NCBI RefSeq assembly: GCF_026151205.1
Contig: NC_087082.1
Coordinates: 1,702,001 to 1,766,000, forward strand
Length of the DNA stretch: 64,000 nucleotides
Direction: 5' to 3'
Source of the DNA: Bolinopsis microptera
Lineage: Eukaryota; Ctenophora; Tentaculata; Lobata; Bolinopsidae
Position 1 is the stretch's first letter; every line of letters starts with the position of its first letter. The notes beneath the pieces are model-generated. The model did no database searches. It saw only the letters and a list, made by a program, of their open reading frames with translations, and had not been told where the DNA came from. Position numbers and translations under genes: made by a program. Positions 36,835 through 47,620 of this stretch are shown piece after piece.

Positions 36835-37889
36835 CAAATATCATCTCTTTTTGATTATAATGTCAGGGTACTTTATAAAGTCGAAATATAAACTGATATC
36901 TTCATTATAATAAGGAGGAAGTTTCAACGATTTCGAAATTTTTCCTTTAAAAACATTTCCTTGTGTTTAGGTAAGCATATCGGTCCATCACTGACTGAAT
37001 ATACCACTTAATACTCATTCAAGTTGACATTAAATTCATGTATAATGACATTAAACTGTCGTGGCAAAGCAGAATTTGTTGGAAATCACGAATGAGCAAA
37101 TTCTCACCTTTCGCACGTGCAAACTTTGAGCGGACGTTGCATGCGCATCCAATATTGAATTGCCGTAAATTTTTGCATGTAATTGTTTTATATATAGCTT
37201 GATAAGCATGCAAAGTTTCAAAGTATTTCAAGAAGAACTGTAATCACAACGGCACTCTAAAGTTGACAGAAAATGACGAAAACAGCAATTTTCAGTGATT
37301 TTAGCAATTTTCTATCAATTTGGGCGTGTCCCCACGTGTGCAACTTTTTGATTTTCAACTTTAAAACTAGCCTAATGCACAATTTATACCTATAGGAAGC
37401 AGAACTGAGCTCCACAACCCAAGGCATGGCCCAACACCAAAGAATACTAAATCGCAAAATTGACGTTTTTATAAAATAATTCTTCAAAAAAGCACAAACT
37501 TCAATGACGAATATCTTTATGAAGGAGCAAGCTAGAAAAACTTTCCGGTAGATTTTCAGAATGCTTGAACAATTATCTAAGATGAAAATTTCCTCAGATT
37601 TTGAATAAAATTACACCTTAATGGGTTAAAATTAATTTTAAAAGTTATTGCTTTGTCAAAAATCAAGTTTTAAAAACGGTTAACTTGATGACGTCATCAA
37701 GGGGTGTTTATGACGTCAAATAAATTTTGTATACAATGTAAACTAAAGTGTAAACAATTATTTGCAAGACCTGTGGTCGGAAATGGCTGTATCTTTTATA
37801 CTTTTGAATCTATGGACACTTAAATACAAGCTACAATTGACTGGCAAAGCGTCTATCCCTGAATATATATATCTGTATATCTGTATTTG

Positions 37890-38390
37890 ACCAAAACCCA
37901 TAATCATGGGTAGAGTGGACCGCTGCCAGTGTCTCTCTTTCCCAAACAAAAGGAAATGATATTAATTTGATTGACCGTTTTCAAATGCAAAATGATACCG
38001 AGAATGAAATCGGTCGCTCGCTTTTCCCATTCATTCACGGCTTACGAATTGTAATAAGTTTCGATTGATTACATCAATCAGATGCTGTAAAAATCTCTTC
38101 GGGTTGCGTTCGGGTCGATACCTAGTATTTCGGGGTAAGGGTGGTAGTTATTACTTATTGAATTAGCTGAAGTTTGTTGAATCTTTATTGCCGAGTACAG
38201 CTGCCTTTGGGTAGTTCTTCTTAATCTATTACAATTGTAAATGAATGGGAAAAGCGAGCGACCGATTTCATTCTCGGTATCATTTTGCATTTGAAAACGG
38301 TCAATCAAATTAATATCATTTCCTTTTGTTTGGGAAAGAGAGACACTGGCAGCGGTCCACTCTACCCATGATTATGGGTTTTGGTCAAAT
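37890..38390. mobile_element. Foldback MITE with ~145-bp inverted termini, copy 2
   Basis: Arms at 37890-38035 and 38240-38385. The inverted match extends outward through 'tatttgacc', further than in copy 1. A few substitutions separate the copies. It travels with the flanking 1-kb unit, so the element was present before the local duplication. Confidence 0.88.
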
Positions 38391-39411
38391 ATCATCTCTT
38401 TTTGATTATAATGTCAGGGTACTTTATAAAGTCGAAATATAAACTGATATCTTCATTAATAAGGAGGAAGTTTCAACAATTTCGAAATTTTTCCTTTAAA
38501 AACATTTCCTTGTGTTTAGGTAAGCATATCGGTCGATCACTGACTGAATATGCCACTTAATACTCATTCAAGTTGGCATTAAATTCATTTATAATGACAT
38601 TAAACTGTCGTGGCAAAGCAGAATTTGTTGGAAATCACGAATGAGCAAAATTCTCACCTTTCGCACGTGCAAACTTTGAGCGGACGTTGCGTGCGCATCC
38701 AATATTGAATCGCCGTAAATTTTTGCATGTAATTGTTTTATATAAAGCTTGATAAGCACGCAAAGTTTCAAAGTATTTCAAGAAGAACTGTAATCACAAC
38801 GGCACTCTAAAGTTGACAGAAAATGACGAAAACAGCAATTTTCAGTGATTTTAGCAATTTTTTATCAATTTGGGCGTGTCCCCACGTGTGCAACTTTTTG
38901 ATTTTTAACTTTAAAACTAGCCTAATGCACAATTTATACCTATAGGAAGCAGAACTGAGCTCCACAAACCAAGGCATGGCCCAACACCAGAGAATACTAA
39001 ATCGCAAAATTGACGTTTTTATAAAATAATTCTTCAAAAAAGCACAAACTTCAATGACGAATATCTTTATGAAGGAGCAAGCTAGAAAAACTTTCCGGTA
39101 GATTTTCAGAATGCTTGAACAATTATCTAAGATGAAAATTTCCTCAGATTTTGAATACAATTACTTTTTAATGGTGTAAAATCATTTTTAAAAGTTATTA
39201 CTTTGTCAAAAATCAAGTTTTAAAAACGGTTAACTTGATGACGTCATCAAGGGGTGTTCATGACGTCAAATAATTTGTTTATACAATGTAAACTAAAGTG
39301 TAAACAATTATTTTCAAGACCTGTGGTCGGAAATGGCTGTATCTTTTATACTTTTGAATCTATGGACAATTAAATACAGGCTACAATTGACTGGCAAAGC
39401 GTCTATCCCTG

Positions 39412-39448
39412 AATATATATATATATATGTATATATATAGATAGATAT
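39412..39448. repeat. AT dinucleotide microsatellite
   Basis: (AT)n with GT and AGAT interruptions at the junction between the two duplicated blocks. Confidence 0.9.
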
Positions 39449-39450
39449 CA

Positions 39451-40534
39451 CGACAATCTGTCGTAAAACAGGGGTTCTAGAAAACCCACTTCCCGATGTT
39501 CCTGAAACCTGAAACTTTTTTTGCAGTCGATTTGGTCAACGTCTAGACGCCCTGAAAAATTTCAGATCTCTAACTCGATTTTAACATGGTTTTTAAGGCA
39601 CCTGAATATGGCGATTTTGGGTTTTTTACCGAATTTCGTATAACAGTGCTGGCGAGTATTTTATGCAAATTTCTTAAAAATCTCAACATAACTATTTTTT
39701 ATTCCTGTCATCTTTGACATCAAATTAGAATGTTTTGAACTAAAAATAAATCTGCTGAACGACTTCCGATGAGTCTTAATGCCTGAAAAACTCCTGCCGG
39801 AGGCGGCGGCCGAAGGCCGCCGCCTCCGGCCGGAGTGCACGCTTCGCGTGCACGAAAGAGGCTTGTAACGTGTACCAAATGGGGTATAATAGTAAAGGGG
39901 GTATAATAGTAAAGGGGGTACATAGTATACCCACAATAAATGCACCGGTCGTGCTTGCCAGCACTGTGATGTATATGTCCCGACAATCTGTCGTAAAACA
40001 GGGGTTCTAGAAAACCCATTTCCCGATGCTCCTGAAACCTGAAACTTTTTTTGCAGTCAATTTGGTCAACGTATAGACGCCCTGAAAAATTTCAGATTTC
40101 TAACTCAATTTTAACATGGTTTTTAGGGCACCTGAATATGGCGATTTTGGGTTTTTTACCGAATTTCGTATAACAGTGCTGGCGAGTATTTTATGCAAAT
40201 TTCTTAAAAATCTCAACATAACTATTTTTTATTCCTGTCATCTTTGACATCAAATTAGAATGTTTTGAACTAAAAATAAATCTGCTGAACGACTTCCGAT
40301 GAGTCTTAATGCCTGGAAAACTCCTGCCGGAGGCGGCGGCCTTCGGCCGCCGCCTCCGGCCGGAGTGCACGCTTCGCGTGCACAAAAGAGGCTTGTAACG
40401 TGTACCAAAGGGGGTATAATAGTAAAAGGGGTATAATAGTAAAGGGGGTATAATAGTAAAGGGGGTATAATAGTAAATGGGGAACATAGTATACCCACAA
40501 TAAATGCAACGGTCGTGCTTGCCAGCACTGTGAT
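39451..40534. repeat. Tandem duplication, 530-bp period, with GC-rich palindromes
   Basis: 39451-39970 and 39981-40534 are near-identical. Each holds a 35-bp GC palindrome (39796-39830 and 40326-40360) followed by a second hairpin (gtgcacgc-ttc-gcgtgcac), then a 17-bp microsatellite 'gggggtataatagtaaa' present about two times in copy 1 and four times in copy 2. Both end 'cgtgcttgccagcactgtgat'. Overlapping minus-strand frames reading Tyr-Tyr-Thr-Pro repeats come from the microsatellite and are not genes. Confidence 0.93.
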
Positions 40535-40774
40535 TACTGTAAATGCCTACAAACTCGCTAGTCGAAAGCTTTGTTCGAGGAAATTTAAAAAATCAGTTAT
40601 TTTTTAATTTCTCTTCATCATATAGCTCTGTTATACTGTACAAATGATGAATTTTATTTGACAATGACAACAAAGTTGTAAGTATTCAGATTCCATAAAT
40701 GATACTTTCTACCGCATCGAAAAATATTAATCACAACCAAAGTTATGAATATAGTCATAGCCGTGAGTGTAAAT

Positions 40775-40804
40775 GGAATTAAACGGAATTAAACGGAATT
40801 AAAC
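40775..40804. repeat. (GGAATTAAAC)3 short tandem repeat
   Basis: Three exact copies. It lies about 340 bp beyond the stop of the minus-strand LINE and may be that element's 3' terminal repeat, as some LINE clades end in short tandem repeats and not poly-A; the link is not proven. Confidence 0.85.
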
Positions 40805-41146
40805 GTAAAGTTGTCGGAGATGGCACTAACACCATCGTCTCGACTATACATGAATGAATAACATAACTAGAGTAAATAAAATTCGAATTTCAAGAGTCAT
40901 GAAAATTTAAAACACAAGCACTTAAAATTTAACTCCCGTACAACCAACCGAAATAGAAATAAATGCTGAAATAATAATTTAACATTAGAGGAAGTAGTAA
41001 AAGGCAACTTCAATGATCACTAAACAGCGATATCAGTATTCGAGTCCTCAAAAGACACATTCATAATCGAACGTACTGGAAACAGTAAACACTAGTGTTC
41101 CGTGCTCGTACAACAGATCGTGAAATCTGCATAATGATGATCTGTA

Positions 41147-44100
41147 TTATGTATGTTGAGTTGGTAGTCCTGATGGGGTGACAGGCAGTATTGGCGTCTT
41201 TTTCGGGTTCCTGATGCGGTGACAGTTGCAAAGGAATTTGCCCAGTTCTTGCACATGGGCAGAATTCATGATAGCTCCGTATTCCTTGAGCAGCAAAAGA
41301 CTCTTAAGGTTGTCCGACAGTGAAAGTCTCGCTGAGTAGTACATTGGACATTCAGTGAGGCAGTGTTCTTCATTTTCAATGATTGTTCCTTCGAAAAAGG
41401 GGAGATATTCTAAGCCTTGAACGTTCTCCTTGTTGCAGCAGAATCTGCAGGCTCTTGTCCACGTTCCAGTTTCTTTTGTGTATCTCAATAAGAAGGTCAT
41501 GGCTACTGGAGCGGATTTTTGCTATGTGCATGCGACATTGACTATTCTTTAGATTGAGATACTGCTCCTCTCCGAATACCTGTTTGATAGTGCAGTAAAA
41601 TTGCATTTTCTTTTGGGATGCTAAATCTGTTCTCCAATCTTTTACAAAGTGATCGACCAAATTTCCATGTGCAGTTGAGGTCGTTCCTTCTGCTCTGCGT
41701 TGGTCGGATCGAACGAATTTGGTCGCTTTGGATTCAGACTGAGCGATCGAGTTCCAGGTCTTATACCAAGAGAGGTTTAGATTCTTCTGCTCTTGAAATG
41801 TCTGATGTACAAGAAAGTTGACGCTGCTCACGTCGGGTGATGTCTGAGACAATCTGTCGAAGTATCTCAGGCATTGTGGTAGTACCGACAGGGCCCATGG
41901 TAACCTGCCCGTATCTCCGTAACAGAAGTTGTTGTTAGCTTTCTTGTGTAAGCCGAGCACCCACTTCAGCATTTTCAGGTGTGTTGTCTCAAGTGCGTCC
42001 TTTGTTGCAGCTCTGGCAAGGTTCTGTCTTGAACCATCAGTGCAAGCCATCTCCTTTGCCATTTTTGTACACGGTAGCCATATCTGACAGGCATACGTAG
42101 CGACTGGTTTAACGAGGCTGTCTATAAGCTTGAGCATGGTTTTTGTTGTTAATGCTCGAGTGTCGACCATGCGTCTGATCGAGAAAAATGCTCTTAGTGC
42201 TTTCTTCCTCAGTTCGTTCATCGCACCTTTAAATGAACCGTTGAGACTGAATTGAATGCCTAGATAGCAGTAAGATTTGGCCGATGAGATGTCCAGGTTG
42301 CCGAGTTTGAACCCGTAGGAGCATTTCAGCAAACGAGAGCTCGAGTTGAATACCATGATTTTGGTTTTGTCGATGTTAATTGACAGTTCCCATTTATTTG
42401 CAAATTCGTGCAGGCAATCAAGTTGATTCTGCAGGCTTTTGGCGTCGAGTGCCAAAAGTATCAGGTCGTCTGCCCACAGGAGATGGCTGACCGAGAAGCC
42501 GTTCAGTTCTGGAATTGACAAGTCCTCAAGAGCTGTTAGTCTAATGGAGAGGTCATAAATGTATACCTTGAAGAGCTCCGGAGACATTGGATGCCCCTGT
42601 TCGGTACCAATGGTGACATCGATGGTGTCCGACAGCTTCTTGCTCAGTTTGATACGGGTAACTCAGTTGTTGTACATGTTCTGGAGGCAAGAGAAGAAGC
42701 TTCCTCCGATACCAAGTCTACTGAGTTTGTACATGAGAGCCTCCCTGCAGACTGTGTCGAACGCCTTACGATAGTCCACGAAACAAGCGAATATTTTCTT
42801 CTTCAGCTTCTTTGTATACTTCTCGATGATCGTTGTAAGGGTCAGGATATGGTCAGAGCACTGGGCACCAGCTCTGAATCCGAGTTGGTGAGGGAAGTCG
42901 GGACAGACGACTTTACGGAATTCGATCAGCCTATCAAGGAGGAGGGATGCAAAGAGTTTTCCAAGGCAACTTCCGACTGTGATTGCTCTATAGTTATCGG
43001 GGTTCTGCTTGTCCCCCTTTTTGTGTAGGGGGGTAGTTATTGAGCAGTTCCAGGGGTAGATTCCTTGCGTTAGGCAACCATTGAATAGTTTCAGAAGGAC
43101 TTTTTGGAGACCGAGTTTGGAGCTCTTGAGCATCTCGTTGGAGATAAGATCACATGAAACGCTTTTGTTATTCTGGAGCTTATTGGTGACTTTCTCAAGT
43201 TCTTGGATAGTACACTCTGTGTTGAGTTTTTCAAGTTCGACTGATGGCTCGGGGTGGTACTCGGTTCCCTGTTCACCAGCTTCGTTGGTCGAAGTGTTCG
43301 TTTGTAGCAGTGGCGTAACGAAAGGCCCTGCTGACCCCGCTGTGCAGGGGGGCGCCGTCTTAGGGGGGCGCCAAATCGTCGTTTGAATGTGGGACAATTT
43401 CGAAAACTTAACTAAAGTACTAGCAAAACTGCGCGTTTTGCTCTAGATACACACTTTTTTAGAGATTTTACCGGCGTATTCTCTAAAATCACCTAATTTG
43501 TTCAATTTTAGGGAGGGGCACCAAAAGGGGAGGGGCGCCAACAGGGGGGCGCTTTTTTCGGCAGGGGGGCGCCAACAGGCAACGTTACGCCACTGGTTTG
43601 TAGTCCACCGTGCGAGGAGTCCTTGCACTTCTGATTGTATAGGTCGTTGAAGAACTTGTGAAATGCGACCAGGTCATATATGTCGAATGTATCAGGGTCC
43701 TTACAAGCGGACGAGAGGTCTTTCAAAGCAGCCCAGTTGATGTTGTTGCTGTGGTTGATTTTCTCGTTAAGTTTGTATAGGTAAGCTCCCTTTCTAGCTC
43801 GTGTTTGTGCCCTGTATTCTTTCTTACGGAGGTAAAATCTTGCTCGGTTGGATTCCACGAGCATAGGATCGATGTGGGTGTTATTCTTGGCTCTTTCGTC
43901 TCTACAGACTAGTCGTTTAGCAAGCCTACAACTCCAATCAAACCATTTGTTTTTGTTAGTACTGGGCTTTCCACTTTTCTGGGTGGTAACTTGACTTGCC
44001 AGGTTAGTAAAGGTGGCAATCACAATTTCATTGAAACTGCGAATGTCGTCAGGGGAGGAAATATCAGTTTGAAGAAGAGAATCAACTTTTTCTTTGAATT

Positions 44101-44420
44101 GAGCGGTGTTCTGGGCTGACTTGAATTTTTCTGTGGTACCAAGTCCAGAGCAGGCATCTTTGGTCCACTTGAATGGCTTCGGGATTGATGCGAATTTGAG
44201 CTCCATTTCATTCGAGATGTCGCCAGCCATCACAATGTTCCTTGTGTTAGTACTTAGTAGTTAAAGTGGTGGATATTGGTCTGTGGTCAGAATAAGGGGT
44301 GAGGTCACCAACTTTGAAGAACCTTGCCCGATGAAGAAGGCTGTGGGACACGCAAATGTAATCGACCGTACTTACTCCATTTCTTTGAATGCAAGTTGGA
44401 CCAAATGTGATCTACCTTAC
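41147..44420 (-). pseudogene. LINE (non-LTR retrotransposon) ORF2, 5'-truncated and inactivated
   Basis: Read on the minus strand. Start: the end of an APE endonuclease (about 44415-44276), with VDYICVSHS and the catalytic Ser-Asp-His in YSDHRPIS. Then a linker (44233 down to 43596), and reverse transcriptase 43307-41502: RAITVGSCLGKLFASLL, FVDYRKAFDTV (domain A), EQGHPMSPELF (domain B) and WADDLILL (catalytic Asp-Asp of domain C). Then a C-terminal zinc-binding tail (41500-41147) with Cys-x2-Cys and HCLTEC. Damage: EN and linker are in different frames with a stop between; a hAT MITE sits at 43308-43595; one in-frame TGA at 42663 (after NMYNN); a frameshift near 41460-41500 before the zinc motif. 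Upstream of 44420 similarity ends, which is typical 5' truncation. Confidence 0.92.
43308..43595. mobile_element. hAT-like MITE, 288 bp, inserted in the LINE
   Basis: Termini 'cagtggcgtaacg' and its exact complement at 43583-43595, with target duplication 'gtttgtag' at 43300-43307 and 43596-43603. CAGTGGCGTAAC ends and an 8-bp duplication are classic for hAT elements. The interior carries repeated 'ggggggcgcc' blocks and no transposase. Removing the element and one duplication joins the LINE frame on both sides. Confidence 0.95.
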
Positions 44421-44975
44421 GACACATGTTTAAATGGTACGAACAACGAAAGTCGTAGGTTTTTCGAAAAAAAACACCATATTTTCGGACTACCAAAATT
44501 TAGGTCACCATCAAATTATTTTCCCCAAATTATTTTTCACGTATTTTCCTTAATTATGACTATCAATTTACTCAGAGGCGACTATTGAGGGCGTCCAGGC
44601 GTCCGTGGACGCCTTTAAATTATTATCTGGTGGCTGGTGCTTAAAATAGAAATATTAATTAGTAATAGTGTAAGGAAATAACAAATCGCAATATAAAGGT
44701 CTTCGTTTACTATCATACGTTTTAATGTAAGCGCACGCATGATCTTCGTGAAATTTTGTGTTGTAGGGAGTCCAATAGGGCCTGTCGTGATATCATGGAT
44801 CGCTTAGGTTCCACCAGGATCTGGTAGTCCTCATAATTCTGCGGCCTCTATGTATCGTCATCTCGCACAACTCTTTAAGAATCTTAGGGATTTGGCATGT
44901 GAAAATTTGCAGCCTTCCAGACATTGATTGGGTTACTCTTGCAAAAACTGCGAGATTGGATTTAAAAAGATAATA
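44421..44975. other. No recognised gene
   Basis: Contains a short hairpin 'ggcgtccgtggacgcc' near 44600. Otherwise AT-rich and featureless. Confidence 0.5.
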
Positions 44976-45235
44976 TGTTTAGCCCAAAAGTGGGGTCGTT
45001 AAGTTATTAAAACGTTAATTTTGTGACAGTTAAGTGATAATCTGTTTCTTGCTCTTGTGAGTGGGTCGATCATATACCCTGAATCGCAGTCGACGAAGCA
45101 AGAGTCCTCCTGAGTGGAGACTCCCGCCCCGCCAACTACGACTCGAAGTGACGTGAGTGCTTAACATTCATATAGTTAGCCCCAAAAGTGGGGTCGTTGA
45201 AGTTATTAAAAAGTTAATTGCGTTAAAGTTAGTGC
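44976..45235. repeat. Diverged direct repeat (~200-bp spacing) and module shared with 60.9 kb
   Basis: 'aaaagtggggtcgtt', 'agttattaaaa' and 'gttaatt' recur at 44985-45030 and 45185-45225. Between them 'gctcttgtgagtgggtcgat' at 45051 and 'gagtggagactc' at 45113 match the inverted-repeat element at 60946-61103, so both belong to one family. Confidence 0.65.
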
Positions 45236-45302
45236 TTAAAATTTAAATCAGTGTTACGTAGTATAATAAGTTCGATCTCGAACACGCAGTGACATATAAT
45301 GC

Positions 45303-45897
45303 TTAGATACTCGTCTCGTTAAGCGTTTGTAACGTGGTTCCTGGAGCGGCGTCGGTGGTTTCCACTAACTTGTCGGTTCCCACTTCAGGAATGGCCAGAG
45401 CTTCCAAGAGACTCAGGAAGGGTAGCCCCATCGGCGGTTTGCGGTATAGAATACCGTTGGGTTCGATTTGGTTCGGCGCGTGAACGATAGTTTGACCGAA
45501 ACGGAAGCTAGTTACGTTAACGGTCCACTCTACGAACACTATTTGGTAGGTCGGCAATCGGCATGTCGATTGCCGAGACCTCGGACGTGGTTTGTCGGTG
45601 TGGATGGTGTTCGCCTGTCGCTGCTGATTTCTGGGTGGCGAGTTGTATGTTCTTCTCTTTCGTGCGCAGTAAGAGTCCCATGGGAGTGGAGATGTAGGAC
45701 TCTCTGGTGCACTTCATAGCTCGTCCGAAAGTCGGGCACCCTCTGGGCGTGTTTAGGACGAACCACTGTCCCTTCTGGTACACAGCGTACGGCGGTGCTT
45801 AGAAACTGAGGCACGTAGTGGAGTTGTCGTACTGGTGTTGGGCTTCAAATCCAACTTGTCGAATAGCGAAGAAAGGTGCTAGTGTGGTGGTGTCCAT
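45303..45897 (-). pseudogene. Unrecognised ~200-residue reading frame with a stop and a frameshift
   Basis: The minus-strand frame starts at the ATG at 45897 (MDTTTLAPFFAIRQVGFEA), meets TAA at 45801-45799, continues in the same frame for 93 codons (AVYQKGQWFVLNTPRGCP, CTRESYISTPMGLLLRT), and then the protein-like signal moves to another frame from 45557 (VFVEWTVNVTSFRFGQTIV, ending TTLQTLNETSI and stop at 45303). Composition is balanced and GC is above the neighbourhood, which suggests a real coding past. I recognise no domain. It is flanked by tandem arrays on one side and a repeat module on the other, so it may be the cargo of a mobile element. The overlapping plus-strand frame at 45468 is taken as a shadow. 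Confidence 0.35.
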
Positions 45898-45936
45898 AGT
45901 AGTAGTATATCAGTTCTAACGTTGACCTTTTAGACA

Positions 45937-45975
45937 CTGAGTCCCATGTGGATGAGTATATCGGGACTCAGTGAC
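45937..45975. repeat. Hairpin, 11-bp arms
   Basis: 'cactgagtccc' and 'gggactcagtg' flank a 17-base loop. The left arm is also part of the ~178-bp repeat at 46912-47300. Confidence 0.75.
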
Positions 45976-46030
45976 ATAGTTCAGGGACATAGTTTATCCT
46001 ATTTTAATGGGCGCTTACCATTAGTTTAGC

Positions 46031-46914
46031 AAGGGAAAGGAAGCAGTTCTAACGAGCTCTTCTCAAACACAAGGATATATTCTTGTGAACTCGGCTAGTA
46101 TATATGAAACATTTGTCATGGAGTTGTAGAGGGAGTTATGTGCCTCGCCGGGCTAAAGTAGTGGATGACCTTGCTGTACGGCAAGTTAAACAAGGATCTG
46201 AAACTACTAGGTTCCGTACAGACTCAACTCTGCACCCGTGTCAATATGTTCATTATATGCAAGCCTCTTGATTTATAATCACCGAGTCTAGTAATTGTTT
46301 AAGAGAGTTCTCTGGCAGTTACGAAACTCGAGAGACTGTGGGATACTGAAGGGAAAGGAAGCAGTTCTAACGAGCTCTTCTCAAACACAAGGATATATTC
46401 TTGTGAACTCGGCTAGTATATATGAAACATTTGTCATGGAGTTGTAGAGGGAGTTATGTGCCTCGCCGGGCTAAAGTAGTGGATGACCTTGCTGTACGGC
46501 AAGTTAAACAAGGATCTGAAACTACTAGGTTCCGTACAGACTCAACTCTGCACCCGTGTCAATATGTTCATTATATGCAAGCCTCTTGATTTATAATCAC
46601 CGAGTCTAGTAATTGTTTAAGAGAGTTCTCTGGCAGTTACGAAACTCGAGAGACTGTGGGATACTGAAGGGAAAGGAAGCAGTTCTAACGAGCTCTTCTC
46701 AAACACAAGGATATATTCTTGTGAACTCGGCTAGTATATATGAAACATTTGTCATGGAGTTGTAGAGGGAGTTATGTGCCTCGCCGGGCTAAAGTAGTGG
46801 ATGACCTTGCTGTACGGCAAGTTAAACAAGGATCTGAAACTACTAGGTTCCGTACAGACTCAACTCTGCACCCGTGTCAATATGTTCATTATATGCAAGC
46901 CTCTTGATTTATAT
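46031..46914. repeat. 318-bp tandem repeat, 2.8 copies, identical by eye
   Basis: Units start with 'aagggaaaggaagcagttct' at 46031, 46349 and 46667; the third stops at about 46914. No differences were seen between copies. Each unit contains hairpins (cacaag...cttgtg, cttgc-tgtacg-gcaag) and no long frame. The array sits inside the ~178-bp family, partial copies of which flank it on both sides. Confidence 0.93.
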
Positions 46915-47300
46915 TAAGATTTGTCCCTCTCCTGCATGCCAGCCGCGGACCCGAAACTAACCCCTTTCGGAAAAATCTTCATGTTGGCAGAGTAAATCAG
47001 TTCTAAACGGTCAACGTTAAGACACTGAGTCCCATGTGGATGAGCATAGTTTATCCTATTTTAATGGGCGCTTACCATTAGTTTAGCATATTAAGATTTG
47101 TTCCTCTCCTGCATGCAATGCCGGCCGGACCCGAAACTAACCCCTTTCGGAAAAATCTTCGTGTTGGCAGAGTAAATCAGTTCTAAACGGTCAACGTTAA
47201 GACACTGAGTCCCATGTGGATGAGCATAGTTTATCCTATTTTAATGGGCGCATTTCATTAGTTTAGCATATTAAGATTTGTCCCTCTCCTGCATGCAATG
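46912..47300. repeat. ~178-bp tandem repeat, about 2.2 copies
   Basis: Units begin 'tattaagatttg' at 46912, 47089 and 47269 (177- and 180-bp spacing) and include 'cccctttcggaaaaatctt' and 'gacactgagtcccatgtgga'. A partial copy (45908-46030) lies on the other side of the 318-bp array, so the latter appears inserted into, or expanded within, this family. Confidence 0.88.
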
Positions 47301-47474
47301 CCCTCACCTATATAATACCCAGACCCAAATCTCTAGCCATAGTTGTTTTAGAGTTGTGCATCATCTTTGGTTTAAACCCCCGATTTCTACAAATCTAGAT
47401 TTACGTTTTTCTAAACTTATGTTTGGTCTTGTTGTGCTTTCGAGCCACACTTAAAAGTTTTCTGCTACTCTCAG

Positions 47475-47620
47475 TAATTACATAATTCTTCATAAATCTT
47501 CAAGTTAAACAATTCCATTGGAGCATTGGGCTACAAGGAAATGACACTTTCTGTAATTACATAATTCTTCATAAATGTTCAAGTTAAACAATGATTGCAT
47601 CGGGCTACAAGGAAATGATA
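47475..47620. repeat. ~78-bp direct repeat, two copies
   Basis: 'taattacataattcttcata' at 47475 and 47553, each followed by 'caagttaaacaat' and 'gggctacaaggaaatga'. Confidence 0.85.

Larger units (their letters stand above)
36338..39425. repeat. Tandem duplication, 1552-bp period (foldback MITE plus ~1-kb unit)
   Basis: 36338-37873 and 37890-39425 match over their whole length with scattered substitutions and small indels. The ~1-kb unit after the MITE contains 'tgacgtcat' CRE-like sites and no convincing gene: its minus-strand frames (76 and 117 codons) are not conserved between copies. Both copies end in 'gcgtctatccctgaatatat'. Confidence 0.92.

Noticed and set aside
39661-40528. Overlapping 62-99-codon minus-strand genes
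   Set aside because: They are produced by the 17-bp microsatellite and GC palindromes and overlap in several frames.
42559-43386. Plus-strand frames of 71-145 codons
   Set aside because: Shadows of the minus-strand LINE reverse transcriptase.
46160-46210. Hammerhead ribozyme in the 318-bp unit
   Set aside because: 'ggatgac', a cttgc/gcaag stem and 'ttaaac' have the right order, but both core boxes deviate (CUGAUGA and GAAA are absent).
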